NCBI GenBank assembly: GCA_963666965.1
Contig: OY762939.1
Coordinates: forward strand, 248,001-312,000
Direction of reading: 5' to 3'
DNA from: Proruminimicrobium sp963666965
GTDB lineage: Bacteria; Elusimicrobiota; Endomicrobiia; Endomicrobiales; Endomicrobiaceae
Length of the DNA: 64,000 bases
Shown: positions 1 to 9,059 of the stretch, in pieces
Position numbering within the stretch: position 1 is the stretch's first letter
Layout of the letters: the number at the start of each line of letters is the position of its first letter
Notes under the pieces: model-generated
The model's database searches: none
Told to the model about the DNA's origin: nothing
The model's input: only the letters and a program-made list of their open reading frames with translations
Program-made: the position numbers and the translations under genes

Positions 1-2
1 CA

Positions 3-653
3 TTTTGGTATAACAATAAATTACAAAAACAAATAGAAAAACGAGCCAAAGAAGCTGAACTGAAAAAAGATAGAGAGTTTAAAACATGGCAACTTAATTA
101 TCTTAATGTTTTTTTGCATAGGCAAATGATTGTGTTGCTTTATACAGAAGGGACTTTGCAAAAAAGAGCTGTTTTATTAACAGATCTACTATCAAATGGC
201 AATTTTAATATAGCAAAACATGAAAATTTAATGCGTCCAATGTCTGCTTTTCGTACACCATTAAAATTAAACATAGATGAACTTATCTTTGCTGCTGATG
301 ATAATGATTTTATTGTTACATTAGCTGAAGTGCAAAATTTTTTATTCAGATATTATGATGCCGTAGAGATAGTCAACAAAAATAGTGAAATTTTAGAGAG
401 GCAAGTTAGAGTTCACCCGTTAACTCCTGATGATATAAAGTCATTAAGAAAAATTAATCAGTTTTGTTTAAATGAAACATTATGTGCAATTGCTATATTA
501 AATGCAATGTTAGCTAAAGTTAAAGAATATAACGTAAAACATGATAATTTGTTGTTAAATAAAGTCAGAGAATTTAACAATAAAGAACTGATGGCAATAA
601 ACAGTGCAAATAAATTTTATACAGAAGTAGAGATAAATGACAGTGAAAAATAA
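3..653 (+). CDS. Hypothetical protein, 5' end cut by window edge
   Basis: The frame is open from the first bases of the window to a TAA at 651-653, giving 216 visible residues, so the true start lies upstream. An apparent TTG start at 114 is only an internal codon. The visible N-terminus is a charged, Lys/Glu-rich helical stretch (about residues 5-30) of the kind that follows a membrane anchor, then a mostly alpha-helical domain. No catalytic motif is recognisable. Base composition is extremely AT-rich, like the next two genes. The gene precedes two more small membrane proteins and hsdS on the same strand with short gaps, so it probably belongs to the same restriction/defence unit. Function unknown. 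Confidence 0.7.
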   Translation, partial: FWYNNKLQKQIEKRAKEAELKKDREFKTWQLNYLNVFLHRQMIVLLYTEGTLQKRAVLLTDLLSNGNFNIAKHENLMRPMSAFRTPLKLNIDELIFAADDNDFIVTLAEVQNFLFRYYDAVEIVNKNSEILERQVRVHPLTPDDIKSLRKINQFCLNETLCAIAILNAMLAKVKEYNVKHDNLLLNKVREFNNKELMAINSANKFYTEVEINDSEK

Positions 654-685
654 TTTGAAACAATTAGAATATAAATAAATTAAAA

Positions 686-1294
686 ATGGAATATTTTAAT
701 ATTATTAGTAACATAATATCATCTCTTTCCTCTATAATTGTAGTCGTTATTGCAATTATTGCATTGAATACTTGGAAAAGAGAATTTGTGGGCAAGAAAA
801 AAATAGATTTAGCATGTGAAATTATGGAGAAAGCTTGCAATGTTCAAGATATTATCATAGGAGCAAGATCTCAATTATCTTTCTCAACAGAAACTGATAA
901 AATTTTAGAAGAATTAAACAAACAAGAGACTAAAGCAATTTACACTGATAAAATTCATTTTTTATTACCAAAGTATCGTATTCAACAAAATTTAAATACA
1001 ATTAATGATTTTTTAAAATTAAAAAATAAAGCACAATTATATTGGAATAAAGATGTTATAAAATCTTTCAATGAAATTAATGAGCTATTAAATAAAATAT
1101 GTTTTTATTCTCTAGACTTATATATTGATAAAAATCTACCTAAAAAATATTTGGATGAATACAAAAAAATTGTTTTTGAACAATATGAAAATGATGATGT
1201 ATCTTTAAAAGTTCAAAAAATTATTGATGAGTTTAAATTAAATCTAGAACCATTATATAAAGATAGATTAGATAGCTGGAAGAAAATAAAGTAA
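686..1294 (+). CDS. Small single-pass membrane protein, unknown function
   Basis: The product has 202 residues with one strong N-terminal membrane segment (about residues 7-28), directly followed by the charged stretch TWKREFVGKKK and a helical cytoplasmic domain. This topology, one TM then a W-K-x-E/L basic patch and a helical domain with A-x-x-I-L-type spacing, is common in uncharacterised proteins near restriction systems; that is recalled family knowledge, not a search result. There is no clear Shine-Dalgarno. It starts 32 bp after the preceding gene on the same strand. A role accessory to the type I system or a separate defence function is inference only. Confidence 0.7.
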   Translation: MEYFNIISNIISSLSSIIVVVIAIIALNTWKREFVGKKKIDLACEIMEKACNVQDIIIGARSQLSFSTETDKILEELNKQETKAIYTDKIHFLLPKYRIQQNLNTINDFLKLKNKAQLYWNKDVIKSFNEINELLNKICFYSLDLYIDKNLPKKYLDEYKKIVFEQYENDDVSLKVQKIIDEFKLNLEPLYKDRLDSWKKIK

Positions 1295-1306
1295 GGATTA
1301 CAAAAT

Positions 1307-1369
1307 ATGAAGTTAGATTATGATTATAGTATGATTTACTTAAAAAAACTTACTGGAATAGAAATATGA
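1307..1369 (+). CDS. Possible 20-residue leader ORF
   Basis: An ATG at 1307 opens 20 codons whose TGA (1367-1369) overlaps the ATG of the next gene (1366) in an ATGA arrangement. It sits 12 bp after the previous stop. There is no good ribosome binding site and no known family, and a 63-bp ORF can arise by chance in AT-rich DNA. It is listed because the stop/start overlap would give translational coupling to the gene at 1366. Confidence 0.2.
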   Translation: MKLDYDYSMIYLKKLTGIEI

Positions 1370-2265
1370 TAGATTATATATATACTTATGATTTAATAGA
1401 AAAAGTAGCTAACATTGCAACTATCTTAGATAAAACAAATCAATCTTTATCTATTATTGCTAATAATAAAAGTATGTTGTATATAGCCATTTTTTCTATC
1501 TTATTATCATTTATTGCTCTTATATTTACTTATATTTCTGTAAAGAACCAAAATAAAAATTTCAAAAAAGAATTTGAATTATCTAAAAACCAATGGTTGT
1601 ATGCTTCATATATTAAAAGGGAAGCAGAAGTGCTTCTAGAATTTAGAGATACTTATAATGAAGTTCAAAGATCTATAAATTGGTATCTACATGTATTTTT
1701 CAATCCATTGCGTTATGGAAATTTTACGCCTACAGAAGAACAAAGAAGTATTAAGCCCGAACTTTTGGAATATCATTTTTTACAATTAGCTAAACTAAAT
1801 ACTCTTTATAATAAAAACCAATTGATATTTAGAAAATACAACATTGAAACGGCTATGCGTTATATCAACCTTATAATGGACACATGCTTGTCTCTTGGAG
1901 AAAAAGATCTAAAATCTCAATTTATAAAAAAAGATTCTTCCGGAGAAGAATATCATTTATTAGGATATGGAAAAATTATAAGTATATTCACTATAGGAAT
2001 GGCTTCTTTATTAGAAAACCCTGATTTGTCAAAAAAAGAAGGCATCGAAAAAATGACTGAGATTAATAACAATATACCTTCAAAATTTGAAGAATACAAA
2101 AACATTGTTGAAAAAGAATTAATTTCTATCTTATTTAAATTAGATGAATTAACTGTTTTTTTTGATGGTAATATCCCACTAAATTTAAAAAGAAGAGAAA
2201 TGAAAAATTATCCTAGTGAGTTAATTAAATTATTAAAACAACGAGATATTATTAATGAAAAATAA
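1366..2265 (+). CDS. Membrane-anchored protein, unknown function
   Basis: The product has 299 residues. A short N-terminal segment is followed by one membrane helix (about residues 37-58) and then a large, charged, mainly helical domain. The order of TM, basic Asn/Lys-rich linker and helical domain resembles the two preceding genes, suggesting three versions of the same general design. No enzyme motif is seen. Its 3' end overlaps the start of hsdS by 11 bp, which argues for co-transcription and coupled translation with the restriction specificity subunit. I do not recognise the family; a defence-linked membrane effector or sensor is only an inference from position. Confidence 0.7.
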   Translation: MIDYIYTYDLIEKVANIATILDKTNQSLSIIANNKSMLYIAIFSILLSFIALIFTYISVKNQNKNFKKEFELSKNQWLYASYIKREAEVLLEFRDTYNEVQRSINWYLHVFFNPLRYGNFTPTEEQRSIKPELLEYHFLQLAKLNTLYNKNQLIFRKYNIETAMRYINLIMDTCLSLGEKDLKSQFIKKDSSGEEYHLLGYGKIISIFTIGMASLLENPDLSKKEGIEKMTEINNNIPSKFEEYKNIVEKELISILFKLDELTVFFDGNIPLNLKRREMKNYPSELIKLLKQRDIINEK

Positions 2266-3574
2266 TTGGGAAAAAATTAAATTAGGTGATGTAGCAAAAG
2301 CACAAGGTGGTTTTGCTTTTAAAAGTGACATGTTCGGTTTATCAGGTATTCCTATTGTTAAAATCAAAAATATTATACCTCCTAATGTGCATATTTTGCA
2401 TGATACTGATTTTATCTCTGAAAATAATTTGAAAATATTAAAAAGCATTGATGAATTTAAAATAAACTATAAAGATGTGTGCATTGCAATGACAGGAGCA
2501 ACTGTTGGAAAGGTTGGACGATATTTAAATAACGTTCCTGCTTATCTCAATCAACGAGTTGCAAGAATACAAATAAAAGATAAAGACTCTGCTAATTTGG
2601 ATTTTTTATATTATATTTTATCATCTAAGCTTATGTTTACAACACTATTTAATTTAGCAGACGGATCCGCTCAGTCAAATCTTAGTTCTTCTCAAATTGA
2701 AAACATATCAATAAGTCTTCCGCCATTAGATGAACAAAAGAGAATTGCGGAGATATTATCTAGTTTTGATGATAAAATTGAATTATTACAAAAACAAAAT
2801 AAAACTTTAGAAGATATGGCAAAGGCAATATTTAAAAGCTGGTTTGTTGATTTTGATATTGTAAAAGCTAAAGAAAGAAAAGAAAAAAAATCTAAAATTT
2901 TAAATGAATACAAAATAACCGAAGAAATTTATAACTTATTCCCTGATAGTTTTGAAGATTCAGAACTAGGCAAAATACCAAAAAGCTGGAAAATGGGGAC
3001 ATTAGATGATATTGCCATAATCAAAGGTGGTTTTGCTTATAAAAGCAAGAATTTTATTAACGAAGGATCTCCTATAGTAAAAATTAAAAATATTAATTCA
3101 GATTATACAGTTTCATTACAACAATGTGATTGTATTAATGACGAAATTGCAAATTCGACTTTAGAATTTCAATTGAAAGATGGTGATATTATTATGGCTA
3201 TGACAGGAGCAACTATAGGTAAATTTGGACTTCTTATTAATCCTAAAAACAAAAGGGCTTTCCTAAATCAACGAGTAGCAAAAATTTCTTCAAAAGATAA
3301 CAACAATGGATTTGTATATTTTTCACTTATAATAAATGATATAACAACACAAGTTATAAATGCTGGGGCTGGAAGTGCACAACCAAATATAAGCACAAAA
3401 GGTATCGGCAGTACTCGTTGTATTATTCCTGATAATAATTTAATAAGATCATATACAAATATTACAGAAAATCTAATAAATAGAATTATTTTAAACTTAA
3501 AACAAATACAAACATTATCAGAAATTAGAGATGCTTTATTGCCAAAACTAATTTCTGGAGCAATATTGTATTGA
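2255..3574 (+). CDS. hsdS: Type I restriction-modification specificity subunit
   Basis: HsdS recognises the target DNA for a type I restriction-modification complex with HsdM and HsdR. The 439-residue protein shows the classic two-half layout. Each target-recognition domain opens with a W-x-x-x-x-L-x-D-(V/I)-A pattern followed by KGGFAYKS-like text (about residues 5-25 and 245-265), and each contains an AMTGAT(V/I)GK block. The central conserved region (PPLDEQKRIAEIL, about residues 152-164) is followed by a coiled helix with KSWFVDFD; the second half ends with RDALLPKLISG. Length is normal. It overlaps the preceding membrane-protein gene by 11 bp. HsdM is not in the window and probably lies upstream of position 1. 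Confidence 0.95.
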   Translation: MKNNWEKIKLGDVAKAQGGFAFKSDMFGLSGIPIVKIKNIIPPNVHILHDTDFISENNLKILKSIDEFKINYKDVCIAMTGATVGKVGRYLNNVPAYLNQRVARIQIKDKDSANLDFLYYILSSKLMFTTLFNLADGSAQSNLSSSQIENISISLPPLDEQKRIAEILSSFDDKIELLQKQNKTLEDMAKAIFKSWFVDFDIVKAKERKEKKSKILNEYKITEEIYNLFPDSFEDSELGKIPKSWKMGTLDDIAIIKGGFAYKSKNFINEGSPIVKIKNINSDYTVSLQQCDCINDEIANSTLEFQLKDGDIIMAMTGATIGKFGLLINPKNKRAFLNQRVAKISSKDNNNGFVYFSLIINDITTQVINAGAGSAQPNISTKGIGSTRCIIPDNNLIRSYTNITENLINRIILNLKQIQTLSEIRDALLPKLISGAILY

Positions 3575-3624
3575 TTTCTCATAGTTATTTGGCTAAAATT
3601 ACAAAAAAGCATAGGTGAGTGTTT

Positions 3625-4080
3625 ATGTCAGACGTAAATATTACGCAACTTGAAGCGGATACATTGATAAAAATAGAAAAGAATGTCCTTTCTGATAAAT
3701 TTTTTATTTTCCCAAATTCTCTAGAGTCAGGAAAAGAACATATACCTCTAATATCAATTGATGAAAAAGAAGAATTTATTTTAACAATTGCCAGAAAACA
3801 ATTAATTTTAGAAAAACAAAATCATTTGCTTAGAGTTAGAAAGGCAATAGTATTATTAAGATTAGATATTAACAGCAGTCCTCATAGAAATCCAGATGAT
3901 CAAGAAGTATCAGGAACGCACCTACATATTTACAAAGAAGGATTCTCTGATAAATGGGCAGTTGAAGTTCCTTTAGATAAATTTTCAAATTTACATGATA
4001 TGTATCAAACTTGTACAGATTTTATGAATTATTGTAATATAAACAAAAAACCAAATTTTCAAAAGGATTTATTTGTATGA
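3625..4080 (+). CDS. DUF6978-like protein
   Basis: This 151-residue protein has a block with RKAIVLLRLDINSSPHRNP followed by HLHIYKEGFSDKWAVEVP, which resembles a DUF6978-type family from memory (not searched). A GTG at 3619 is possible, but the ATG at 3625 is preferred because AGGTGAG at 3613-3619 lies at good Shine-Dalgarno distance from it. The stop overlaps the next start (ATGA at 4077-4080), so the two products are probably made together. It sits between hsdS and hsdR, where accessory or immunity genes are often carried. The conserved His residues could bind a ligand or metal, but no activity can be assigned. Confidence 0.7.
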   Translation: MSDVNITQLEADTLIKIEKNVLSDKFFIFPNSLESGKEHIPLISIDEKEEFILTIARKQLILEKQNHLLRVRKAIVLLRLDINSSPHRNPDDQEVSGTHLHIYKEGFSDKWAVEVPLDKFSNLHDMYQTCTDFMNYCNINKKPNFQKDLFV

Positions 4081-4841
4081 GTGATATAAATAAATTGATT
4101 GATACCTATTATAAGTGGTTGAAAGATAAAACTTCTTGGCAATCAAATGATAAATTCACAGAAATAACAACACCATATTTGGATAGACACAATGATTATA
4201 TACGAGTTTATCTTATTCAAGATGGTAATGATTTTTTATTAACAGATGAGGGAGAAACGATAGACGATTTAGTTATGTCTGGTTGTATTTTAGATACTCC
4301 TAAAAGAAAAAAAATATTAGAATATACTTTAAATGGGTTTGGCGTATCTAGGCAAGATAATAAATTAATTGTGAAAACATCCATAGATTCTTTTGCATTA
4401 AAAAAACATAATTTATTACAAGCAATTTTATCAGTAAATGATATGTTTTACTTATCAGAAGCTAATATTAAGAATTTGTTTTTTGAAGATGTTAAAAATT
4501 TTTTAGATATATCAGATGTTAGATATACAGAAAATGTTATTTTTAAAGGGATTTCTGGTTTTGATAGAAAATTTGATTTTGTTATCCCAAAATCAAAGAA
4601 TGCGTCAGAAAGAGTTTTGAAAACTATAACTTATCCAAATAAAAATGCTGCCGATCTCTTTATAATGGATTGGTTGGACACAAAAGATATAAGACCTGAT
4701 AAATCAAGAGCAATTGTATTAGCAAATGATTTTGAAAGGGATAATATAAATATTAACTTTTCAGAAGCATTAAAAAATTATGGCATTTCCACTTGTTTTT
4801 GGTCTGATAGAGAAAAAATAAAAGAACAATTAACTGCATAA
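4077..4841 (+). CDS. DUF1828/DUF1829 domain protein
   Basis: The 254-residue product looks like a two-domain DUF1828-DUF1829 protein. The N-terminal half (about residues 1-120) carries the DUF1828-like core with FLLTDEGETIDDL, and the C-terminal half (about 130-250) reads as DUF1829, including VIPKSKNASERVLKTI. These names are recalled from family knowledge, not searched. It starts in an ATGA overlap with the DUF6978-like gene and ends 34 bp before hsdR, forming a two-gene cassette inside the type I operon. Such DUF1828 proteins are often found beside restriction or toxin-antitoxin genes; their biochemical function is unknown to me. Confidence 0.75.
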   Translation: MSDINKLIDTYYKWLKDKTSWQSNDKFTEITTPYLDRHNDYIRVYLIQDGNDFLLTDEGETIDDLVMSGCILDTPKRKKILEYTLNGFGVSRQDNKLIVKTSIDSFALKKHNLLQAILSVNDMFYLSEANIKNLFFEDVKNFLDISDVRYTENVIFKGISGFDRKFDFVIPKSKNASERVLKTITYPNKNAADLFIMDWLDTKDIRPDKSRAIVLANDFERDNININFSEALKNYGISTCFWSDREKIKEQLTA

Positions 4842-4875
4842 ATTTTATTTAAAAACAAAAAAATATAGAATATAA

Positions 4876-7800
4876 ATGCCACTAATTAACGAAGATTTAT
4901 TAGAACAAAATTGTATGCAGTATTTTAAACAGATTGGATACGACATTCTGTTTGGGCCTGATATTTTGCCGGATAGTGATAATCCTTTAAGAAACGATAT
5001 TAAAGAAGTTTTTTTACCTGAAAATTTAAAATCTGCCTTAATAAAATTAAATCCTTCAGTTTCTCAAGAAGTTATAGATGATGCTTACAGAGCCATTACA
5101 AAACCTAATGAAACTTTTTTGCTGGCAAATAACAGATTAATTAATAAATATTATAAAGACGGCATAAAAATTGAACATAAAGATAAAAACGGCAACGATA
5201 CTGCAACTTATGTTAAAGTGTTCGATTTTGAAAACTCCGACAACAATGAATTTATAGCCATTAACCAATTTTCTATTCAAGGGCAGATAAATAACAGAAG
5301 ACCTGATATAATTATTTTTATAAATGGCTTGCCTTTGGTTGTAATTGAACTTAAAAATCCTGCTGATGAAAATGCAGATATACAAAAAGCATTTAACCAA
5401 ATACAAACATATAAAACAGATATTGAAGATTTATTTAATTACAATATTGCCTGTATAATATCCGACGGAGTAAATGCAAGAATAGGTTCTCTTTCGGCAG
5501 ATTTTCAACGATTTATGCCTTGGTATACAATTGACGGAAGTAAAATAAAAAATAAAATCCCTATAGAAGATGAAGTTTTAATAAAAGGCTTTTTTAATAA
5601 AGAATTTTTATTGGATTTTATTAATTATTTTGTAGTTTTTGAGGAGAAAGATAATAATTTAACTCAAAAAATAGCTTCATATTATCAATTTCATGCAACA
5701 AGAAAAGCCGTAAATTGCGCCTTGAAAGCAGTAAAAAACAAAGACGGTAAAATCGGCGTTATTTGGCATACTACAGGCTCGGGAAAAAGTTTATCAATGG
5801 TATGTTTTGCAAATAAAATAATAAAGCATCCCGATATGAAAAATCCCACCATTGTAGTAGTAACAGACAGAAATGATTTAGACGGACAATTATTTAATAC
5901 TTTTGCATGTGAAGCAAAACATCTTTCCCCTGTTCAAGCCGAAAGCCGTGAAGATTTACAGGAATTATTAAAAAACAAACCGTCAGGCGGATTGATATTT
6001 ACAACTATACAAAAATTTATGCCTTTAAACGGACAGTCAACTGTAGAAAAACTATCGGACAGAGCAAATATAATAGTAATTTCAGATGAAGCACACCGCA
6101 GTCAATACGGATTTGAAGCAAAATTAAATGAAAAAGGCGAACTTAAATATGGCTATGCAAAATATATGCACGACGGATTGCCTAATGCCTGTTTTATAGG
6201 TTTTACCGGAACGCCTGTTGAATTTGAAGACCGCGATACAAGAGCTGTTTTCGGCGATTATATAGATATATATGATATTCAAGATTCCATCAGAGATAAA
6301 GCAACTGTGCCGATATACTATGAAGCTAGAAGAATACCGATAATAGCAAAAGACGGTTCTTTGGTAACAATAGATGAAGAAATAGAAACAGCCCTTGAAG
6401 GTTACAGCGACAAAGAAAAAGAGAAAGCAAGATGGACAAAAATAGAAGCTATGGCAGGTATGCCTGACAGATTAAAAATACTTGCCAACGATATTGTTAA
6501 TCATTATGAAAAAAGATGTAATTCAATAGAAGGAAAAGCTTTTATATTATGTATGAGCAGACAGATTTGTGTTGATTTATACAACGAGATTACAAAAATA
6601 CGCCCTCAATGGCATGATGATGATCCCAAAAAAGGCGTAATAAAAGTTATTATGACAGGCTCTGCCTCTGATACTGCAGATTTTCAAAAACATTTATATA
6701 ACAAAGTTGTAAAACAAGAAATAGAAAAAAGAATGAGAGATTCAAATAACGAATTAAAAATAGCTATAGTATGCGATATGTGGCTTACGGGCTTTAATGT
6801 TCCGTCATTGCATACAATGTATATTGATAAACCTATGAAAGGATATAATATTATACAGGCAATAAGCCGAGTAAACAGAGTTTTTAAAGATAAAGATGCT
6901 GGATTGATAGTTGATTATATAGGGTTGGTCAATAATTTAGAAAAGGCTATAAAAAATTATACATCAGACGGCGGAACAGGAACCGTAACAATTGATGTTG
7001 AACGGGCTTTTGAAGAATTTTTATCGGCAATAGCCGTTTGCAGAGATTATTTATATAAATTTGATTACAGCGGTTTCAGAAAAAATGCTCTTATTTTAAG
7101 AGTTGATGCCATTGAATATATATTATCAAGAAATAAAGACAGAGAAAAGGCAAAAAAAGATTTTTGTGATGCTTGTTTAAATGCATCAAAAGCTTACGGG
7201 CTTTGTAAAAATATGAAGAAAGCTTTTGAATATAATGACGAACTGGCTTTTTTCCAATTATTACGTGCAACTATTATAAAACAAAAAACAACAGACATCA
7301 CAACAACGCCTGAAAAAAAAGATATAAATCAAACTATAAGAGATATTGTTGCAAGCGCTATCGTTACAAACGAAGTAGAAGATATATTTAAAAGTGTGGG
7401 TTTAGATAAACCAAATATCGGTATTATTTCAGAAGATTTTTTAAGTAAAATTAAAAATATAAAACAGAAAAATTTAGCTGTTGAACTGCTTGAAAGATTA
7501 ATTAACGGAGAAATTAAAAGCAAATTTAATTTTAATTTAGCTCAGAAAAATAAATTTTCCATAAAACTTAAAGAAGTTATAAACAGATATAACAATGCGA
7601 CATTGGAAGCTGCACAAATTATAGAAGAATTAATAAGTATTGCAAAAGATATTAACAAATCTGTTAACAGAGGCGAAGAATTAGGATTAAATTCACAGGA
7701 ACTTGCCTTTTATAATGCTTTAGAAGAAAATGAAAGTTCCGTAAGAGAACTGGGCGATGAAGTATTGAAAAAAATAGCACAAGAACTTACTGAATATTTG

Positions 7801-7971
7801 CGAAAATCAACAAAAGTTGACTGGGCTATAAGAGAAAATGTAAGAGCAAGTATAATGTTACAAATAAAAAGAATTCTACGAAAATATAAATATCCGCCCG
7901 ATCAACAGGAAAACGCAATAAAACGAGTAATAGAACAAGCAGAAATCATTGCTGATGTTTTATCAGCTTGA
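4876..7971 (+). CDS. hsdR: Type I restriction endonuclease subunit R
   Basis: HsdR supplies the ATP-driven translocation and cleavage of unmethylated DNA. The 1031-residue protein has the expected order. The N-terminal PD-(D/E)xK nuclease has Asp144 (RRPDI) and Glu158-x-Lys160 (VVIELKN). The helicase has a Walker A at about 298-305 (HTTGSGKS), the DEAH box at 404-407, the FTGTP motif III and the motif VI region QAISRVNRVF. The C-terminal part is helical. All key residues are intact and the length is normal, so the enzyme looks active. Base composition is less extremely AT-rich than the genes at 1-4841, suggesting the insert between hsdM and hsdR may have a different history. Confidence 0.96.
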   Translation: MPLINEDLLEQNCMQYFKQIGYDILFGPDILPDSDNPLRNDIKEVFLPENLKSALIKLNPSVSQEVIDDAYRAITKPNETFLLANNRLINKYYKDGIKIEHKDKNGNDTATYVKVFDFENSDNNEFIAINQFSIQGQINNRRPDIIIFINGLPLVVIELKNPADENADIQKAFNQIQTYKTDIEDLFNYNIACIISDGVNARIGSLSADFQRFMPWYTIDGSKIKNKIPIEDEVLIKGFFNKEFLLDFINYFVVFEEKDNNLTQKIASYYQFHATRKAVNCALKAVKNKDGKIGVIWHTTGSGKSLSMVCFANKIIKHPDMKNPTIVVVTDRNDLDGQLFNTFACEAKHLSPVQAESREDLQELLKNKPSGGLIFTTIQKFMPLNGQSTVEKLSDRANIIVISDEAHRSQYGFEAKLNEKGELKYGYAKYMHDGLPNACFIGFTGTPVEFEDRDTRAVFGDYIDIYDIQDSIRDKATVPIYYEARRIPIIAKDGSLVTIDEEIETALEGYSDKEKEKARWTKIEAMAGMPDRLKILANDIVNHYEKRCNSIEGKAFILCMSRQICVDLYNEITKIRPQWHDDDPKKGVIKVIMTGSASDTADFQKHLYNKVVKQEIEKRMRDSNNELKIAIVCDMWLTGFNVPSLHTMYIDKPMKGYNIIQAISRVNRVFKDKDAGLIVDYIGLVNNLEKAIKNYTSDGGTGTVTIDVERAFEEFLSAIAVCRDYLYKFDYSGFRKNALILRVDAIEYILSRNKDREKAKKDFCDACLNASKAYGLCKNMKKAFEYNDELAFFQLLRATIIKQKTTDITTTPEKKDINQTIRDIVASAIVTNEVEDIFKSVGLDKPNIGIISEDFLSKIKNIKQKNLAVELLERLINGEIKSKFNFNLAQKNKFSIKLKEVINRYNNATLEAAQIIEELISIAKDINKSVNRGEELGLNSQELAFYNALEENESSVRELGDEVLKKIAQELTEYLRKSTKVDWAIRENVRASIMLQIKRILRKYKYPPDQQENAIKRVIEQAEIIADVLSA

Positions 7972-8041
7972 TGTTTGAATTGAATATTTTTTTGAATTTG
8001 CTGTTGCCGTTAAAGGCTTTAAGTTTTCGTTATGAAATGAA

Positions 8042-8096
8042 GTATTTTCAAAGTGAAGTTTACATAAGTGAAACGGTAAATGAGCTTTGGAAATAC
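8042..8096. repeat. Conserved-core hairpin, copy a
   Basis: GTATTTTCAAAG (8042-8053) pairs with CTTTGGAAATAC (8085-8096), with one G-U pair. Inside is the core shared with copies at 9231 and 29194, whose inner stem here is TTTAC/GTAAA. The right flank (about 8097-8128, with ATTAAAGCCG) recurs at 9300-9325, 12455-12487 and 29255-29280. The gap 7972-8134 holds no gene. Confidence 0.7.
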
Positions 8097-8134
8097 AAGA
8101 TTGAATAGAAAAATTAAAGCCGCTATAAAGAGAT

Positions 8135-8629
8135 ATGATTAATTTTGCAAAAATCAAATCAGATTCAGAAATCCAAAAACTAGCCGTCTTAGCTTCCGCC
8201 ATCTGGCACGAAGCATTCGCCGACATCTTAACTCCTGAACAAATAAACTACATGATTGAAAAATTTCAGTCTTTTGAAGCAATAAAAACAGCGATTGATA
8301 AAGACAATTATGAATACTTTTTTATATCGGATGAAACAGGCATTGCAGGATATACAGGAATTCAGCAAAAAGACGACAAGCTGTTTTTAAGCAAAATTTA
8401 TATTGCAAAAGAAAAAAGAGGACAGAAACTGGCAAGCAAAGCTTTTGACTTTATTGAAACTGTTGCCAGAAAAAGAAATTTAAAGAGTATTTGGCTTACA
8501 GTAAACCGCAACAATACTCACGCCATAGAAGTTTACAAATCAAGAGGCTTTTCAATTATCAGAACGCAAATTACAGACATCGGCAACGGCTTCTTTATGG
8601 ACGACTTTGTCTTTGAAAAAAACCTATAA
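8135..8629 (+). CDS. GNAT family N-acetyltransferase
   Basis: This is a 164-residue acetyl-CoA-dependent acyltransferase of the GNAT fold. The acetyl-CoA pyrophosphate-binding motif A is visible at about residues 87-103 (IYIAKEKRGQKLASKAF; R/Q-x-x-G/A pattern at 95-100). The C-terminal motif B region reads NTHAIEVYKSRGF (127-139), with the N-x-x-A-x-x-x-Y-x-x-x-G-F pattern typical of the family. The substrate cannot be told; RimI-like, small-molecule and peptide acetylation are all possible. The ATG at 8135 follows AAAGAGAT. The gene stands alone between two repeat blocks, downstream of the type I restriction genes. Confidence 0.88.
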   Translation: MINFAKIKSDSEIQKLAVLASAIWHEAFADILTPEQINYMIEKFQSFEAIKTAIDKDNYEYFFISDETGIAGYTGIQQKDDKLFLSKIYIAKEKRGQKLASKAFDFIETVARKRNLKSIWLTVNRNNTHAIEVYKSRGFSIIRTQITDIGNGFFMDDFVFEKNL

Positions 8630-8633
8630 CTAC

Positions 8634-8797
8634 GGAAGCTTGGAAGATTGGAAGCTTAGAAGCTGAGCAACAACTTTTACAACGGATGCCCAGAAGTTTA
8701 GCAGCTTGGAAGCTTGGCAAAAGCAACAACAACTTTAGAAGAAGTTTGGAAGCTTAGCAACTACTTTAACGACGATAACGGCGGAAGCTTGGTTTTT
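8634..8797. repeat. AAGCT-rich intergenic repeat array
   Basis: This purine-rich stretch is built from variants of TTGGAAGCTTAGAAGCTGAG followed by AACTTTAACGACGATAACGG. The same units recur at 10470-10545, 11589-11715, 12140-12437 and 14846-15187. Apparent ORFs across these arrays read as monotonous QAAKLPS-like text and are not real genes. Confidence 0.8.
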
Positions 8798-8850
8798 TGC
8801 CACGTTTAGCACGTCTATGAGCGAAGTATTTTTTGCTGTTTGCAAAAAAT
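8798..8850. repeat. Left-end fragment of the 170-nt structured repeat
   Basis: GCCACGTTTAGCACGTCTAT and the following GAGCGAAGTATTTTTTGC match the left end of the structured repeats at 10553 and 11727. Here the element is cut short and closed by its own hairpin, ATTTTTTGC/GCAAAAAAT. Confidence 0.65.
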
Positions 8851-8871
8851 TGCCGTTTTGAGTCTGAGCAT

Positions 8872-8976
8872 AAAAAAACTTCCTTCGGTCTTGGGATTGA
8901 GATAAATGCTAGTTTGATTTATCTCTTTGTTTCTTTTTTCATCTTTTTCAAGATGTCCCAATTCCTTTGGAAGCAT
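8872..8976 (-). ncRNA. Putative small RNA, copy A
   Basis: An RNA of about 105 nt is predicted from a promoter at 8981-9009 to a T-tract read from 8878 to 8872. Stems are: closing CTTCC (8969-8973) with GGAAG (8879-8883); TTGGGA with TCCCAA; an invariant hairpin CATCTT-GAAA-AAGATG (8940-8955) with a GNRA tetraloop; and GAGATAAAT with ATTTATCTC. The closing stem followed by Ts serves as an intrinsic terminator. Copies B (9332-9436) and C (11994-12098) have the same length and shape but different stem sequences, which keeps pairing. No protein is encoded. I do not recognise the family; it is not an evident 6S, SRP or tmRNA. Confidence 0.7.
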
Positions 8977-8980
8977 TTAA

Positions 8981-9009
8981 AGTATAGTACCCAAATGTAA
9001 AAGTGTCAA
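8981..9009 (-). promoter_or_regulatory. Promoter of small RNA copy A
   Basis: On the minus strand, TTGACA (9009-9004), a 17-bp spacer and TATACT (8986-8981) form a near-consensus sigma70 promoter. Transcription would start near 8976-8974, at the 5' end of the structured RNA. Confidence 0.75.
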
Positions 9010-9059
9010 TAGTTTTTTTAATTTATGGTCTATAAAATCTTGAATAAATATTATTGTTG

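Noticed and set aside
8872..9009. Known 6S, SRP or CRISPR tracr RNA as identity of the small RNAs
   Set aside because: Length is too short for 6S, the SRP conserved loop is missing, and there are no CRISPR repeats or cas genes in the window.
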